DNA of 53,986 bases. Origin: an uncultured Bacteroidales bacterium (GTDB lineage: Bacteria; Bacteroidota; Bacteroidia; Bacteroidales; Bacteroidaceae). The first letter of the stretch is position 1. Every line of letters begins with the position of its first letter. Shown here piece after piece: positions 8,042 to 20,525 of this stretch. The notes below the pieces were generated by a model that did not search any database, was not told the origin of the DNA, and was given only the letters and a program-made list of their open reading frames with translations. A program made the translations under genes and the position numbers. The stretch covers positions 1-53,986 of the forward strand of contig CAMYYY010000015.1 of assembly GCA_947303715.1 (NCBI GenBank). The letters run 5' to 3'.

Positions 8042-8911
8042 TTAATGCGTTAGCTGATGACGCATTTTCCCCTTCAGTTCTTCTGAAACGGAAACCAACG
8101 GAAGACGAAGTACATCGTGGCACATTCCCTTAAGATTCAAGGCGGCTTTCACACCCGCAGGACTTCCCTCGGCAAACAGGAGGTCGCACCACTCGGCAAA
8201 TCCAAAGTTTTCATCGCATTTCCCCTTATTTACCAACGCGCAAGCCTCGCTTGGAAAAAGATTACTGAGCACAGACACCACGCCATCAGCACCTAATGAC
8301 ATCAGCTGCGGAGTCAATTTATCGTCGCCACTAAGGACCTTGAATCCCTCAGGACGTTCGCGGATAATCTGTTCTATCTGAGGGACATTGCCCGATGCCT
8401 CCTTAATACCGATAATGCGCGTGCAGTCACGAGCCAAGCGCAATGTGGTATCTGCCGTAAGGTTGACTCCTGTACGCGAAGGCACATTGTAGAGCACAAT
8501 AGGTAGTGGTGAAGCCTCGGCTAACGTGCGATAATGGCGATAGAGCCCCTCCTGCGAGGGCTTATTATAATAAGGAGTAACGATGAGCAAGGCATCCATC
8601 CCTTCGAAGGTATCGGATTTCATACGCCTGAGCATACCCGCCGTATCATTCCCTCCGAACCCCAGCAGCAGGGGAAGCCTTCCATCGACTATACGGACTA
8701 TTGTTTCGCGTATCAAATGCTGTTCATCGTCTGTCAACGTAGGAGTCTCAGCGGTAGTGCCCAATACACAAAGGAAGTTTACCCCTGCTTCAATATTGCT
8801 GATGACCAAACGCTCCATAGCGCCCAAATCCACTTTGCCATCCCCACAAAAAGGAGTCACAAGGGCTGTTCCCACGCCACAAAGTCCCACAAAAGCTTTG
8901 TTCTTATCCAT
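8042..8911 (-). CDS. dapA: 4-hydroxy-tetrahydrodipicolinate synthase
   Basis: DapA condenses pyruvate with aspartate semialdehyde, the first committed step to diaminopimelate and lysine. The 289-residue protein shows GVGTALVTPF, the GTTAETPTL loop, YYNKPSQEGLYRHY, YNVPSRTG with the catalytic tyrosine, and GIKEASG with the Schiff-base lysine. The start is set at the ATG at 8911 (MDKNKAFVGL). The longer frame to 8962 would begin inside the promoter, whose -33 TTG is 8962-8960 and -7 box is 8939-8932. It is monocistronic, between ligA (same strand, 93 bp upstream) and the convergent C11 peptidase. Confidence 0.95.
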   Translation of the reverse strand: MDKNKAFVGLCGVGTALVTPFCGDGKVDLGAMERLVISNIEAGVNFLCVLGTTAETPTLTDDEQHLIRETIVRIVDGRLPLLLGFGGNDTAGMLRRMKSDTFEGMDALLIVTPYYNKPSQEGLYRHYRTLAEASPLPIVLYNVPSRTGVNLTADTTLRLARDCTRIIGIKEASGNVPQIEQIIRERPEGFKVLSGDDKLTPQLMSLGADGVVSVLSNLFPSEACALVNKGKCDENFGFAEWCDLLFAEGSPAGVKAALNLKGMCHDVLRLPLVSVSEELKGKMRHQLTH

Positions 8912-8931
8912 ATTATTACTCAAATTGTCGG

Positions 8932-8962
8932 CGAAGGTAGTGCAACCCACGCAAAAAAACAA
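8932..8962 (-). promoter_or_regulatory. Promoter of dapA
   Basis: On the minus strand, TTG (8962-8960), 20 bp, TACCTTCG (8939-8932). It fixes the dapA start downstream at 8911. Confidence 0.7.
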
Positions 8963-9004
8963 ATCAATTTACCTTTTTTGTAGAAATACACGAATAGAAT
9001 CCCA

Positions 9005-13542
<4,538 letters not shown>

Positions 13543-13572
13543 TTTTTACAGTATCCTTTTCCAAATTTGCGA

Positions 13573-13611
13573 CAAAAGTAGCGCATTTTTTTGAAAAAAG
13601 CACTACTTTTG
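13573..13611. promoter_or_regulatory. Divergent -7 boxes for the acyl-ACP synthetase fusion and trmD
   Basis: Minus-strand TACTTTTG (13580-13573) faces the synthetase gene and plus-strand TACTTTTG (13604-13611) faces trmD. The 23 bp between them cannot hold two independent -33 regions, so the promoters overlap. Neither has a clean TTG at 20 bp. Confidence 0.6.
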
Positions 13612-13632
13612 CAAATCAAAATAGATTTTACG

Positions 13633-14310
13633 ATGCGCATTGACATACTCACCGTACTGCCTGAAATGATAGAGGGATTCTTCAATTGCTCCATCATGGC
13701 GCGGGCCCAGAAGAAGGGACTGGCGGAAATCGTCATCCACAACATCCGCGACTACACGACCGACAAGCACCACAAGACGGACGACTATCCCTTTGGAGGT
13801 AGCGCTGGTATGGTGATGAAAATCGAGCCCATAGACCGCCTTATTACCAAACTGAAAAGCGAGCGCGACTACGACGACGTCATCTTCACTTCGCCTGACG
13901 GCGAGCGTTTCGACCAACGGATGGCTAACAGTCTGAGCCTCTGCAACAACCTCATCATCCTTTGTGGGCACTTCAAAGGGATTGACTACCGTGTGCGAGA
14001 GCACCTCATCACCCGCGAAGTGAGTATTGGCGATTATGTACTGACAGGCGGCGAACTGGCTGCTGCTGCTATTGCCGACGCGACTGTAAGGCTCATCCCG
14101 GGCGTGTTAGGCGACGTAGGCTCGGCGCTTGACGACTCCTTCCAAGACGGTCTGCTCGACCATCCCGTCTATACCCGCCCAGCCGACTACAAGGGATGGT
14201 GTGTACCTGAGATTCTGCTCTCCGGCAACGAGGCGCTCATCCGCGAATGGGAACTGAACCAGCAGATAGCCCGCACGCGCCGGCTTCGCCCCGACCTGCT
14301 GAAAGATTAA
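13633..14310 (+). CDS. trmD: tRNA (guanine-37-N1) methyltransferase
   Basis: TrmD methylates G37 next to the anticodon using SAM and prevents +1 frameshifting. The 225-residue protein begins [17 protein letters not shown] and has [12 protein letters not shown] and the trefoil-knot SAM site [15 protein letters not shown] with RLIPGVLG. The start at 13633 is preferred to the in-frame ATG at 13591, because the -7 box TACTTTTG (13604-13611) lies between them and homologues start at MRID. Its end is 6 bp from the convergent GH123-like gene, with no clear terminator hairpin between them. Confidence 0.95.
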   Translation: MRIDILTVLPEMIEGFFNCSIMARAQKKGLAEIVIHNIRDYTTDKHHKTDDYPFGGSAGMVMKIEPIDRLITKLKSERDYDDVIFTSPDGERFDQRMANSLSLCNNLIILCGHFKGIDYRVREHLITREVSIGDYVLTGGELAAAAIADATVRLIPGVLGDVGSALDDSFQDGLLDHPVYTRPADYKGWCVPEILLSGNEALIREWELNQQIARTRRLRPDLLKD

Positions 14311-14315
14311 CAGAG

Positions 14316-15962
14316 TTACTTTAGTTTCCAGAGTTCTGCCTCAGCCTTTCGGACGACTGCGGCGGCATCAGTATCATCAGCATAATTGTTGCCGGCGAAG
14401 GGTGCGAGAATGGCATCGAGTTTCTTCTGGACGGCAGAAGAGCCTTCGGCGCGAAGAATGCGGACTTTCTCATAGTCCTGAATGCCCTGCACGAGCCGCT
14501 CGAAGCGGATGCTGCTGCCCGTAGGATAGACCAGAAAACAGTCGCCACTATACCAAGAGCCGAAACGGGTATCGGCACAAGGGTCTTTCATCCAACTATT
14601 GTATGCCCAGCGCAGGTAGCCGTCGAAACCCAGCGCGGCAGCATGCAGCCCGATGAAAGCCGATTCGGCAGGCGGCGAGAAGGTGAACGTGTTGGGGCGA
14701 TCGGGCGAACAGCAGGTGTAGAACGTGGTACGCAGCCCATCGGCACGTCGCTGGGCAGCAGCTTCGGCAGGCACATTTACGTGACGATAGCCCAGACTGA
14801 TGTCGTACATCATCGACACCACCTCAGGCGAATAGTTGACAGCACCCTCAATACGGTAGCCCGGATCAGCGCGTCGCAAGACTTCCCATGCTGCACGCAG
14901 CTGATCCATAGGGCGCTCGTCCATAGCGATACAGGTCTTCCCGAACCATCCTTTTGCCTTCAGGTGACGTGCAAAGTCGGTAAGGAACGGCAGTATAAAG
15001 TCCTCGTAAGCCTTCTCGCCCGGGCGGCAGGCAAGTGTCTGCAACGTGCTTGACGCCATATCGAAATACTCGAAGCGATAGCCCCAAGGGACGATGGTGT
15101 AGCAGTCGATCTGCTCCGTCACGCCGCACGACATCATGAACTCTACCCAACGGTCGAAGACCGTATAGTCGTACGTCCACGTCCCATCGACGCTCTTCAT
15201 CTTCACAATCATGCTCTCGAAGGGATCATACGTCTGGCTGTTCCACGGATGCTGTATGATGCTGGTTGTTATCACCTTGCCGCCGGCCTCAGCATACCGT
15301 TCCATAATGGGGCGCATACGGTCGAAGTGCTCCTTGCTCCAGAGCGGCACGTTGAAGTAACGGGCGACGGAATAGGGATTCTGCCAGAGGTCGAGGTGGA
15401 ACTTCCAGTCCTTCGGCTCAGGCAGAACGCGGTTTGCAACGGTAAGTTTGATAGGCAAGCTCAACGTCGTGCCGCCGAACGTAACACTCACCGTACCACG
15501 ATATTTCCCAGGCGCAGCATCACGCGGCACGCGGATATCGAGCCACACGGGGCATGTGGTGTTAGCCTCCACCTGGCACGTCGGCTGGGGGTCGAGCCTA
15601 TCGGCAACGAAGCACGAGTCCTTATGCAGCTTGCCGTAGCCGTCCGCCATCACGTAGCGCACGAAATAGCGCCGGATGCAATCTGACGGGATGACATTCT
15701 TCCCGCTCGTCAAATCGCTAACGCTGAGCGTAAGCTCTCCATCCTTGGGCGCCGAGAATACGGCCTGCGCACTTACCCTCTCCCCACGCCAAGCACGCAG
15801 ATCGGGACTTTGCAAAATCTTCGGAACATAGAGAGATTCGTGTTGCTCATAGCGAACATCCGTTGAGCCCCAGGTAAATACGGGGTAATCCGTCTGCCCA
15901 AAGGCAGGCACACACATCACCAGCGACACGAGCTGGAACAGCAATGATAATCTATTCTTCAT
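14316..15962 (-). CDS. Secreted GH123/DUF4091-type glycoside hydrolase
   Basis: The 548-residue protein has a signal peptide (MKNRLSLLFQLVSLVMCVPAFG). An N-terminal beta-sandwich (about 25-185, ending APGKYRGTVSVTFGG) precedes a TIM-barrel region of the DUF4091 / GH123 type. The barrel carries an adjacent Asp-Glu pair in CIAMDERPMDQL (near residue 346), where GH123 beta-N-acetylgalactosaminidases carry their catalytic Asp-Glu. WAYNSWMKDPCADTRFGSW near the C-terminus is also typical. Hydrolysis of GalNAc-containing glycans (host glycosphingolipid or mucin-like) is inferred from the family. The gene has its own promoter and stands alone, with no SusC/D nearby. Confidence 0.82.
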   Translation of the reverse strand: MKNRLSLLFQLVSLVMCVPAFGQTDYPVFTWGSTDVRYEQHESLYVPKILQSPDLRAWRGERVSAQAVFSAPKDGELTLSVSDLTSGKNVIPSDCIRRYFVRYVMADGYGKLHKDSCFVADRLDPQPTCQVEANTTCPVWLDIRVPRDAAPGKYRGTVSVTFGGTTLSLPIKLTVANRVLPEPKDWKFHLDLWQNPYSVARYFNVPLWSKEHFDRMRPIMERYAEAGGKVITTSIIQHPWNSQTYDPFESMIVKMKSVDGTWTYDYTVFDRWVEFMMSCGVTEQIDCYTIVPWGYRFEYFDMASSTLQTLACRPGEKAYEDFILPFLTDFARHLKAKGWFGKTCIAMDERPMDQLRAAWEVLRRADPGYRIEGAVNYSPEVVSMMYDISLGYRHVNVPAEAAAQRRADGLRTTFYTCCSPDRPNTFTFSPPAESAFIGLHAAALGFDGYLRWAYNSWMKDPCADTRFGSWYSGDCFLVYPTGSSIRFERLVQGIQDYEKVRILRAEGSSAVQKKLDAILAPFAGNNYADDTDAAAVVRKAEAELWKLK

Positions 15963-16014
15963 AGTGGTTTATGGTTTTACATGGGTACTTTTCACGCTAT
16001 CACATTTCCTGCAG

Positions 16015-16045
16015 CAAAGATAATGCCTTTTCTTCAGACAAACAA
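16015..16045 (-). promoter_or_regulatory. Promoter of the GH123-like gene
   Basis: On the minus strand, TTG (16045-16043), 20 bp, TATCTTTG (16022-16015): full consensus. The leader to the ATG at 15962 is about 47 nt. Confidence 0.75.
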
Positions 16046-16185
16046 CAAAACACCCTTGAAAGTGAAAAAAAGCATTTTCCCACGAACACAGCCTATATTT
16101 AAATAAGGTATAGCTCCCCCTCCCCTTACCCCTATTCAGCACAAGTTTTCCAAAGACGAAACGAACGAGAAACAATACTTTATAG

Positions 16186-16275
16186 GTTGCTCAACGCGTT
16201 GGGTAACGTTGCTCAACGCGTTGGGTAACGTGTATCAACGCGTTGGGTAACGTGTATCAACGCGTTGAGCAACCC
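16186..16275. repeat. Four-unit 22 bp array around the palindrome CAACGCGTTG
   Basis: Four units at a 22 bp period each contain the perfect 10 bp palindrome CAACGCGTTG followed by GGTAACG (AGCAACC in the last). The first unit starts GGTTGCTCAACGCGTTG and the last ends with its exact reverse complement, so the array is closed by 17 bp inverted ends. It lies in the 537 bp gap between the divergent GH123-like gene and gdhA, about 120 bp upstream of the gdhA -33 box. Apart from this array and the two promoters, I see nothing else in that gap. The even spacing of about two helical turns suggests a protein-binding array. Confidence 0.85.
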
Positions 16276-16393
16276 AATAAGGCTTACGAACAGACAAATA
16301 GTGCTATGTATAAACCGGAGGAAACAGGAAACTGCATATTCACATCAATATTACAATTTCTTTCATTTTTGATAAAAAAAGTTTCGATTTGTT

Positions 16394-16423
16394 TTGCAGA
16401 TTCCATTTTTTGCAGTAATTTTG
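16394..16423 (+). promoter_or_regulatory. Promoter of gdhA
   Basis: TTG (16394-16396), 19 bp, TAATTTTG (16416-16423). The predicted leader to the ATG at 16499 is about 70 nt. Confidence 0.7.
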
Positions 16424-16498
16424 CAGCGAAATTAGAAAGAAGTTAATTTGCCGAAAGGCATAAAACTGAATAAAAATATTCTAATAGGTATTAGTCAT

Positions 16499-17833
16499 AT
16501 GAAAGCAGAAGAAGTGCTTGCTCAGCTTAAAGAGCGTTTTCCCGGCGAGCCGGAGTATTATCAGGCAGTAGGCGAAGTCCTCCGCACCATCGAGGACGAG
16601 TACAACCGCCACCCTGAGTTTGAGGAGACCAATCTGGTGGAGCGTCTGTGCATCCCCGACCGTATCGTCCAGTTCCGCGTGACCTGGACAGACGACGCAG
16701 GGCGCGTGCGCACCAACATGGGCTACCGCATCCAGCACTCAAATGCCATCGGCCCGTACAAGGGCGGCATCCGCTTCCACGCTTCGGTGAACCCAAGCAT
16801 CCTGAAGTTCCTCGCCTTCGAGCAGACGTTCAAGAATTCGCTCACCACCCTGCCTATGGGCGGTGCCAAGGGCGGCTCGGACTTCAGCCCGAGAGGAAAG
16901 AGCAAGAACGAGGTAATGCGCTTCTGCCAGGCCTTCGTAACCGAACTTTGGCGCAACATTGGCCCTGACACGGACGTTCCTGCCGGCGACATCGGCGTGG
17001 GAGGACGCGAAGTGGGCTTCATGTTCGGTATGTACAAGAAACTGACGCGCGAATTCACAGGAACCTTCACCGGCAAGGGACGCGACTTCGGCGGCTCGCT
17101 CATCCGTCCTGAGGCAACGGGCTACGGCAACGTCTACTTCCTCCAGGAAATGCTGAAGACGCGTGGCGAAGACGTGAAGGGCAAGAGCGTGCTCATCTCC
17201 GGCGCAGGCAACGTGGCCCAGTACACAGCCGAAAAAGTCCTGCAGCTGGGCGGCAAGGTGCTCACCATGAGCGACTCTGACGGCTACATCTACGACCCCG
17301 ACGGCATCGACCGTGAGAAGCTTGACTACATCATGGAGCTCAAGAACGACTACCGCGGACGTATCAAGGAATATGCTGACAAATACGGCTGCAAATATGT
17401 CGCCAAGGCTCGTCCCTGGGGAGAGAAGGCCGACATTGCCCTGCCCTGCGCCACGCAGAACGAAATCAATGGCGACGAGGCCCGCACGCTGGTTGCCAAC
17501 GGCGTCATAGCCGTCAGCGAAGGCGCCAACATGCCCTCGACAGCCGAAGCCGTGAGCGTATTCCAGGAAGCCCGCATCCTCTACTGCCCGGGCAAAGCCT
17601 CTAACGCAGGCGGCGTGAGCGTCAGCGGACTGGAGATGAGCCAGAACTCGGAGCGTCTCAGCTGGAGCGCCGAAGAGGTGGATCATCGTCTGCACGAAAT
17701 TATGTGCAACATCCACGCCTCGTGCGTCAAATACGGACGCCAGCCCGACGGTTACATCGACTACGTGAAGGGTGCCAACATCGCCGGCTTCATGAAGGTC
17801 GCCCGCGCCATGATGGCTCAGGGAATCGTATAA
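16499..17833 (+). CDS. gdhA: Glutamate dehydrogenase (hexameric, NADP-type likely)
   Basis: The enzyme interconverts 2-oxoglutarate plus ammonia and glutamate, the main ammonium-assimilation step in many Bacteroidota. The 444-residue protein has GPYKGGIRFH, the catalytic-lysine motif PMGGAKGGSDF, PDTDVPAGDIGVGGREVG, the Rossmann glycine motif SGAGNVAQ and SEGANMPST. The length matches the 440-450 residue hexameric class. NADP preference is inferred from class. The ATG at 16499 (MKAEEVLAQL) is preferred to the upstream in-frame TTG at 16448. A strong intrinsic terminator follows at 17897-17933. Confidence 0.95.
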   Translation: MKAEEVLAQLKERFPGEPEYYQAVGEVLRTIEDEYNRHPEFEETNLVERLCIPDRIVQFRVTWTDDAGRVRTNMGYRIQHSNAIGPYKGGIRFHASVNPSILKFLAFEQTFKNSLTTLPMGGAKGGSDFSPRGKSKNEVMRFCQAFVTELWRNIGPDTDVPAGDIGVGGREVGFMFGMYKKLTREFTGTFTGKGRDFGGSLIRPEATGYGNVYFLQEMLKTRGEDVKGKSVLISGAGNVAQYTAEKVLQLGGKVLTMSDSDGYIYDPDGIDREKLDYIMELKNDYRGRIKEYADKYGCKYVAKARPWGEKADIALPCATQNEINGDEARTLVANGVIAVSEGANMPSTAEAVSVFQEARILYCPGKASNAGGVSVSGLEMSQNSERLSWSAEEVDHRLHEIMCNIHASCVKYGRQPDGYIDYVKGANIAGFMKVARAMMAQGIV

Positions 17834-17896
17834 GAACAAGGAATAAGAAACAAACCATAGCAAAACATATATCATTATTTCTTCGTAAGCATGTTG

Positions 17897-17933
17897 ATGG
17901 AGCCCGACAGCGATGTCCGGCTCCATGTTTTTT
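17897..17933 (+). terminator. Intrinsic terminator of gdhA
   Basis: ATGGAGCC-c-GACA pairs with TGTC-c-GGCTCCAT around a GCGA (GNRA) loop, giving 12 bp with one mismatch. GTTTTTT follows immediately. It lies 64 bp after the gdhA stop. Confidence 0.85.
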
Positions 17934-17994
17934 AGGCTGCTGTTTGGAAATACTCAAATAAATTTGGTATTTCGCTCGCCTTGCACTATCTTTA
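17933..17994 (+). repeat. First, decayed copy of a duplicated promoter segment
   Basis: Positions 17946-17993 are identical to 18029-18076 (48 bp). Similarity extends 5' to TAGGCTGC at 17933 and 18016, with a short mismatched patch. This copy carries TTG (17964-17966), 20 bp, then TATCTTTA, whose last base differs from the consensus G, so it is probably weak or dead. A CCCC-TTCG-GGGG hairpin followed by TTTT (17996-18013) separates the two copies. Confidence 0.8.
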
Positions 17995-17995
17995 A

Positions 17996-18013
17996 TCCCC
18001 TTCGGGGGTTTTA
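17996..18013 (+). terminator. Short UUCG hairpin with T-tract between the promoter copies
   Basis: CCCC-TTCG-GGGG followed by GTTTTA looks like a small intrinsic terminator. It would stop transcripts from the first promoter copy, or read-through from gdhA, before the riboswitch. Confidence 0.55.
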
Positions 18014-18046
18014 GGTAGGCTGCGGCTCGGAAATACTCAAATAAAT

Positions 18047-18077
18047 TTGGTATTTCGCTCGCCTTGCACTATCTTTG
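18047..18077 (+). promoter_or_regulatory. Promoter of the thiamine operon (second copy of the duplicated segment)
   Basis: TTG (18047-18049), 20 bp, TATCTTTG (18070-18077): full consensus. Transcription should start near 18083, just before the riboswitch. Confidence 0.8.
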
Positions 18078-18085
18078 CAGCCGAA

Positions 18086-18159
18086 ACATCGCATAGGGGT
18101 GCCACGAGGCTGAGATTATACCCTTGAACCTGATGCGGATAATACCGACGTAGGAAATG
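18086..18159 (+). promoter_or_regulatory. TPP (THI-box) riboswitch
   Basis: The conserved TPP-aptamer blocks are present in order: TAGGGGTGCC, GGCTGAGAT, ACCCTTGAACCTGAT, GCGGATAATACCG and CGTAGGAAATG. The 3' end of the aptamer runs into the start codon of the receptor gene: CAT at 18092-18094 can pair with the ATG at 18157-18159 as part of helix P1. No separate terminator or anti-terminator is visible. I infer control of translation initiation, with TPP lowering expression of the receptor. Confidence 0.92.
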
Positions 18160-20388
18160 AAAAAATTACTTCTATTGGTGTGCCTGCTGCCGGCACTCAA
18201 CATGGCAGCCGAGAGTGAAGGTACGGACAGCATCGCAAAAAGCGTGGCGCTGGACGAAGTGTTAATCAAGACAAATGCCGTCAGCCGCACGGTACCCATG
18301 GCCATGCAGACGCTGGAGGGACGCGAGTTGCGCGAAAGCGACACAGGGCGCGACCTGCCGTGGCTTCTGATGATGACCCCGTCTGTGGTCACATCTTCCG
18401 ACAACGGTTTGGGGCTGGGACTTACCAGCTTCCGCATCCGCGGCACCGATGCATCCCGCATCAACCTGACGTATGACGGCGTAGCGCTGAACAGCCCCGA
18501 AGACCAAACGGTCTTCTGGGCCAACATGAATGCCTTCGCCGGAAGCGTTGAGGCCATTCAGGTGCAACGCGGCGTGGGAACCAGCACCAACGGAAGCGGA
18601 GCTTTCGGCGCCACCGTCACTATGCTTTCGCAGAAACCATCCTTCAAGCCCTCCACACAGATTTATTTACGCGGGGGCAGCTACGGCACCTGGCAATACA
18701 CCGCCAAGGGCAGCACCGGACTGATGGCCAGCCACTGGGTGGCCGAAGGGCGCTATTCGCAAACACTCACCGACGGATATATCGACCGCACGGCAGGCAA
18801 TCTGGGCACACATTATGCCGCCATCAACTACTATGGCGACGACCTCTTCATCCAGTTGAAGAACTTCGGCAGCTTCGAGCATACGGGGCAGGCATGGAAC
18901 GGCGTTCCCTCTGACTCCATCGCCGCTGGCAACCGCACCTACAACAACCTCGGCGAGCACACCGACGACAACGGTCACACCGTCTGGAAACCCACCACCG
19001 ATAACTACGTGCAGAACAACACACAACTCAGCTTTGTCTATACGCCCTTAAACAGCCTGCGACTGCATGGCGTGCTCCATTACACCTTTGGGCAAGGCTA
19101 CTACGACGACTACAAAGCCGATGCCAAATACTATAAATTCCTTCTGGACAGCTACGAAGACAAAGACGGCCATACCGTTAGCAAGGGTGACCTCATCCGC
19201 CAAAAATGGCTGCGCAACCACAATATGGGAGGCATCTTCGACATCCGCTACACGACGCAGTGCCTCAGCCTCATCAGCGGGCTCTCGTACAGCTATTTCA
19301 TGGGGGCACATTGGGGCTTGGTGCCCTTTGCCCGCAACTACCCCAAGCCGCTCGAAGGGCATTTCTACGACAGCGATGCCACAAAGAGCGACGCCGCCGC
19401 TTTTGTCCAAGCAGAGTACAATCTCTCGCGCCATCTTTTGGCCTACGCCGATATGCAGTTCCGCTATATCGATTATCGCATTACGGGCATGAACGACAAG
19501 TTCTTCGACGACCACTCGCAGCAGCCGCTTGACATCCACGAGCGGTTCCCCTTCTTCAACCCCAAGGCGGGTCTGAGCTGGCGCACCAAGAACCACACCG
19601 TCTATGCCTCGTATGCCCGTGCGCACCGCGAGCCCACCCGCAACAACTACACCGATGCCGGCACCAGCGACAAGCCCCTGCCCGAGACGCTGAACGACAT
19701 CGAGGCCGGCTACCAGTTCCATTGGCAGAGGGGCAAAGGCACGGCTATCCACGCTGGCATCAACGCCTACTTGATGGACTACGACAACCAGCTCATCCAG
19801 ACGGGGCAGCTCAGCGACATCGGCGAAGCGCTGACTACTAACGTAGCCGACTCCTACCGCCACGGCATCGAACTGATTGCCGGCCTGAAGCACGGGCTGG
19901 TAAGCCTCAGCGGAAACTGCACCATCAGCGAGAACAAAATCATCAACTTCACCGAGTACATTGATAATTGGGAGGGCGACCCCATCCGAATCAACTACCC
20001 CCAGACAGACCTTGCCTTCTCCCCTGCCCTCATGGCCGGAGGCCTCCTGCGCATCGGTAACGAAAAGACATGGGGAAGCCTCAGCACACGCTATGTCGGA
20101 CGGCAGTTCCTCGACAACACCAGCTGTGCCGACCGCAGCATCGACCCCTACTGCGTCAGCGATCTGCAGCTGGGCCACTCCTTCCGCTGGCAGCACTACT
20201 ACGACAAGAGCACCGACTTCGAATTGACGTTCAACGTCAACAACCTCTTCAATGCCCATTATGCCACAGGCGGATGGATTTACACGGCCGTCGGCTACGG
20301 CTATACCCCCGAAAACCGTTACCGCGAAGACGGCCTCTTCGTCCAGGCCCCGCTCACCGCATTTCTGTCCTTAGCCATAAAGATTTAG
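18157..20388 (+). CDS. TonB-dependent outer-membrane receptor, predicted thiamine uptake
   Basis: The 743-residue protein has a signal peptide (MKKLLLLVCLLPALNMAAE) and no carboxypeptidase-like extension. The plug domain (about 30-155: LEGRELRES, SFRIRGTDASRINLTYDGV, VQRGVGTSTNGSGAFGATV) precedes a barrel to the C-terminus (NVNNLFNAHYATGGW ... FLSLAIKI). The TPP riboswitch directly upstream and pnuT directly downstream identify the likely substrate as thiamine. Comparative-genomic work on Bacteroidota has described such riboswitch-controlled receptors. It is therefore not a SusC glycan receptor, and no SusD follows. The ATG at 18157 is part of the riboswitch 3' end. Confidence 0.88.
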   Translation: MKKLLLLVCLLPALNMAAESEGTDSIAKSVALDEVLIKTNAVSRTVPMAMQTLEGRELRESDTGRDLPWLLMMTPSVVTSSDNGLGLGLTSFRIRGTDASRINLTYDGVALNSPEDQTVFWANMNAFAGSVEAIQVQRGVGTSTNGSGAFGATVTMLSQKPSFKPSTQIYLRGGSYGTWQYTAKGSTGLMASHWVAEGRYSQTLTDGYIDRTAGNLGTHYAAINYYGDDLFIQLKNFGSFEHTGQAWNGVPSDSIAAGNRTYNNLGEHTDDNGHTVWKPTTDNYVQNNTQLSFVYTPLNSLRLHGVLHYTFGQGYYDDYKADAKYYKFLLDSYEDKDGHTVSKGDLIRQKWLRNHNMGGIFDIRYTTQCLSLISGLSYSYFMGAHWGLVPFARNYPKPLEGHFYDSDATKSDAAAFVQAEYNLSRHLLAYADMQFRYIDYRITGMNDKFFDDHSQQPLDIHERFPFFNPKAGLSWRTKNHTVYASYARAHREPTRNNYTDAGTSDKPLPETLNDIEAGYQFHWQRGKGTAIHAGINAYLMDYDNQLIQTGQLSDIGEALTTNVADSYRHGIELIAGLKHGLVSLSGNCTISENKIINFTEYIDNWEGDPIRINYPQTDLAFSPALMAGGLLRIGNEKTWGSLSTRYVGRQFLDNTSCADRSIDPYCVSDLQLGHSFRWQHYYDKSTDFELTFNVNNLFNAHYATGGWIYTAVGYGYTPENRYREDGLFVQAPLTAFLSLAIKI

Positions 20389-20394
20389 TGAAAA

Positions 20395-20469
20395 GTGATT
20401 AGTAAATAGTGATTAGATAATAGTCTGAATCCAAGCCATTTCCGAATCATTTATCTATTCACTAATCAC
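20395..20469. repeat. Inverted repeat between receptor gene and pnuT
   Basis: GTGATTAGTAAATAG (20395-20409) and CTATTCACTAATCAC (20455-20469) are inverted copies with one mismatch over 15 bp. A partial extra copy (AGTGATTAG) follows the left arm. The words resemble those of the repeats at 48828-48936 and 53190-53304. Confidence 0.7.
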
Positions 20470-20525
20470 CAAACAACCCTTAACCTAATTCCAAATTTCT
20501 CATTCCTAATTTTATATTTTCTATA

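Noticed and set aside
15969..16175. Minus-strand frame of 68 codons upstream of the GH123-like gene
   Set aside because: It overlaps the consensus promoter of that gene and has no recognisable features.
16739..17926. Minus-strand open frame (395 codons) opposite gdhA
   Set aside because: Antisense shadow of a strongly conserved enzyme, rich in His/Val/Ala, with no independent evidence.
19048..20259. Minus-strand open frame (403 codons) inside the TonB receptor gene
   Set aside because: Low-complexity Val/Ala/Gly-rich antisense translation, fully covered by the receptor gene.
18157..20388. SusC-type glycan receptor and start of a polysaccharide utilization locus
   Set aside because: No SusD partner and no N-terminal extension domain. 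A TPP riboswitch and pnuT indicate thiamine uptake instead.
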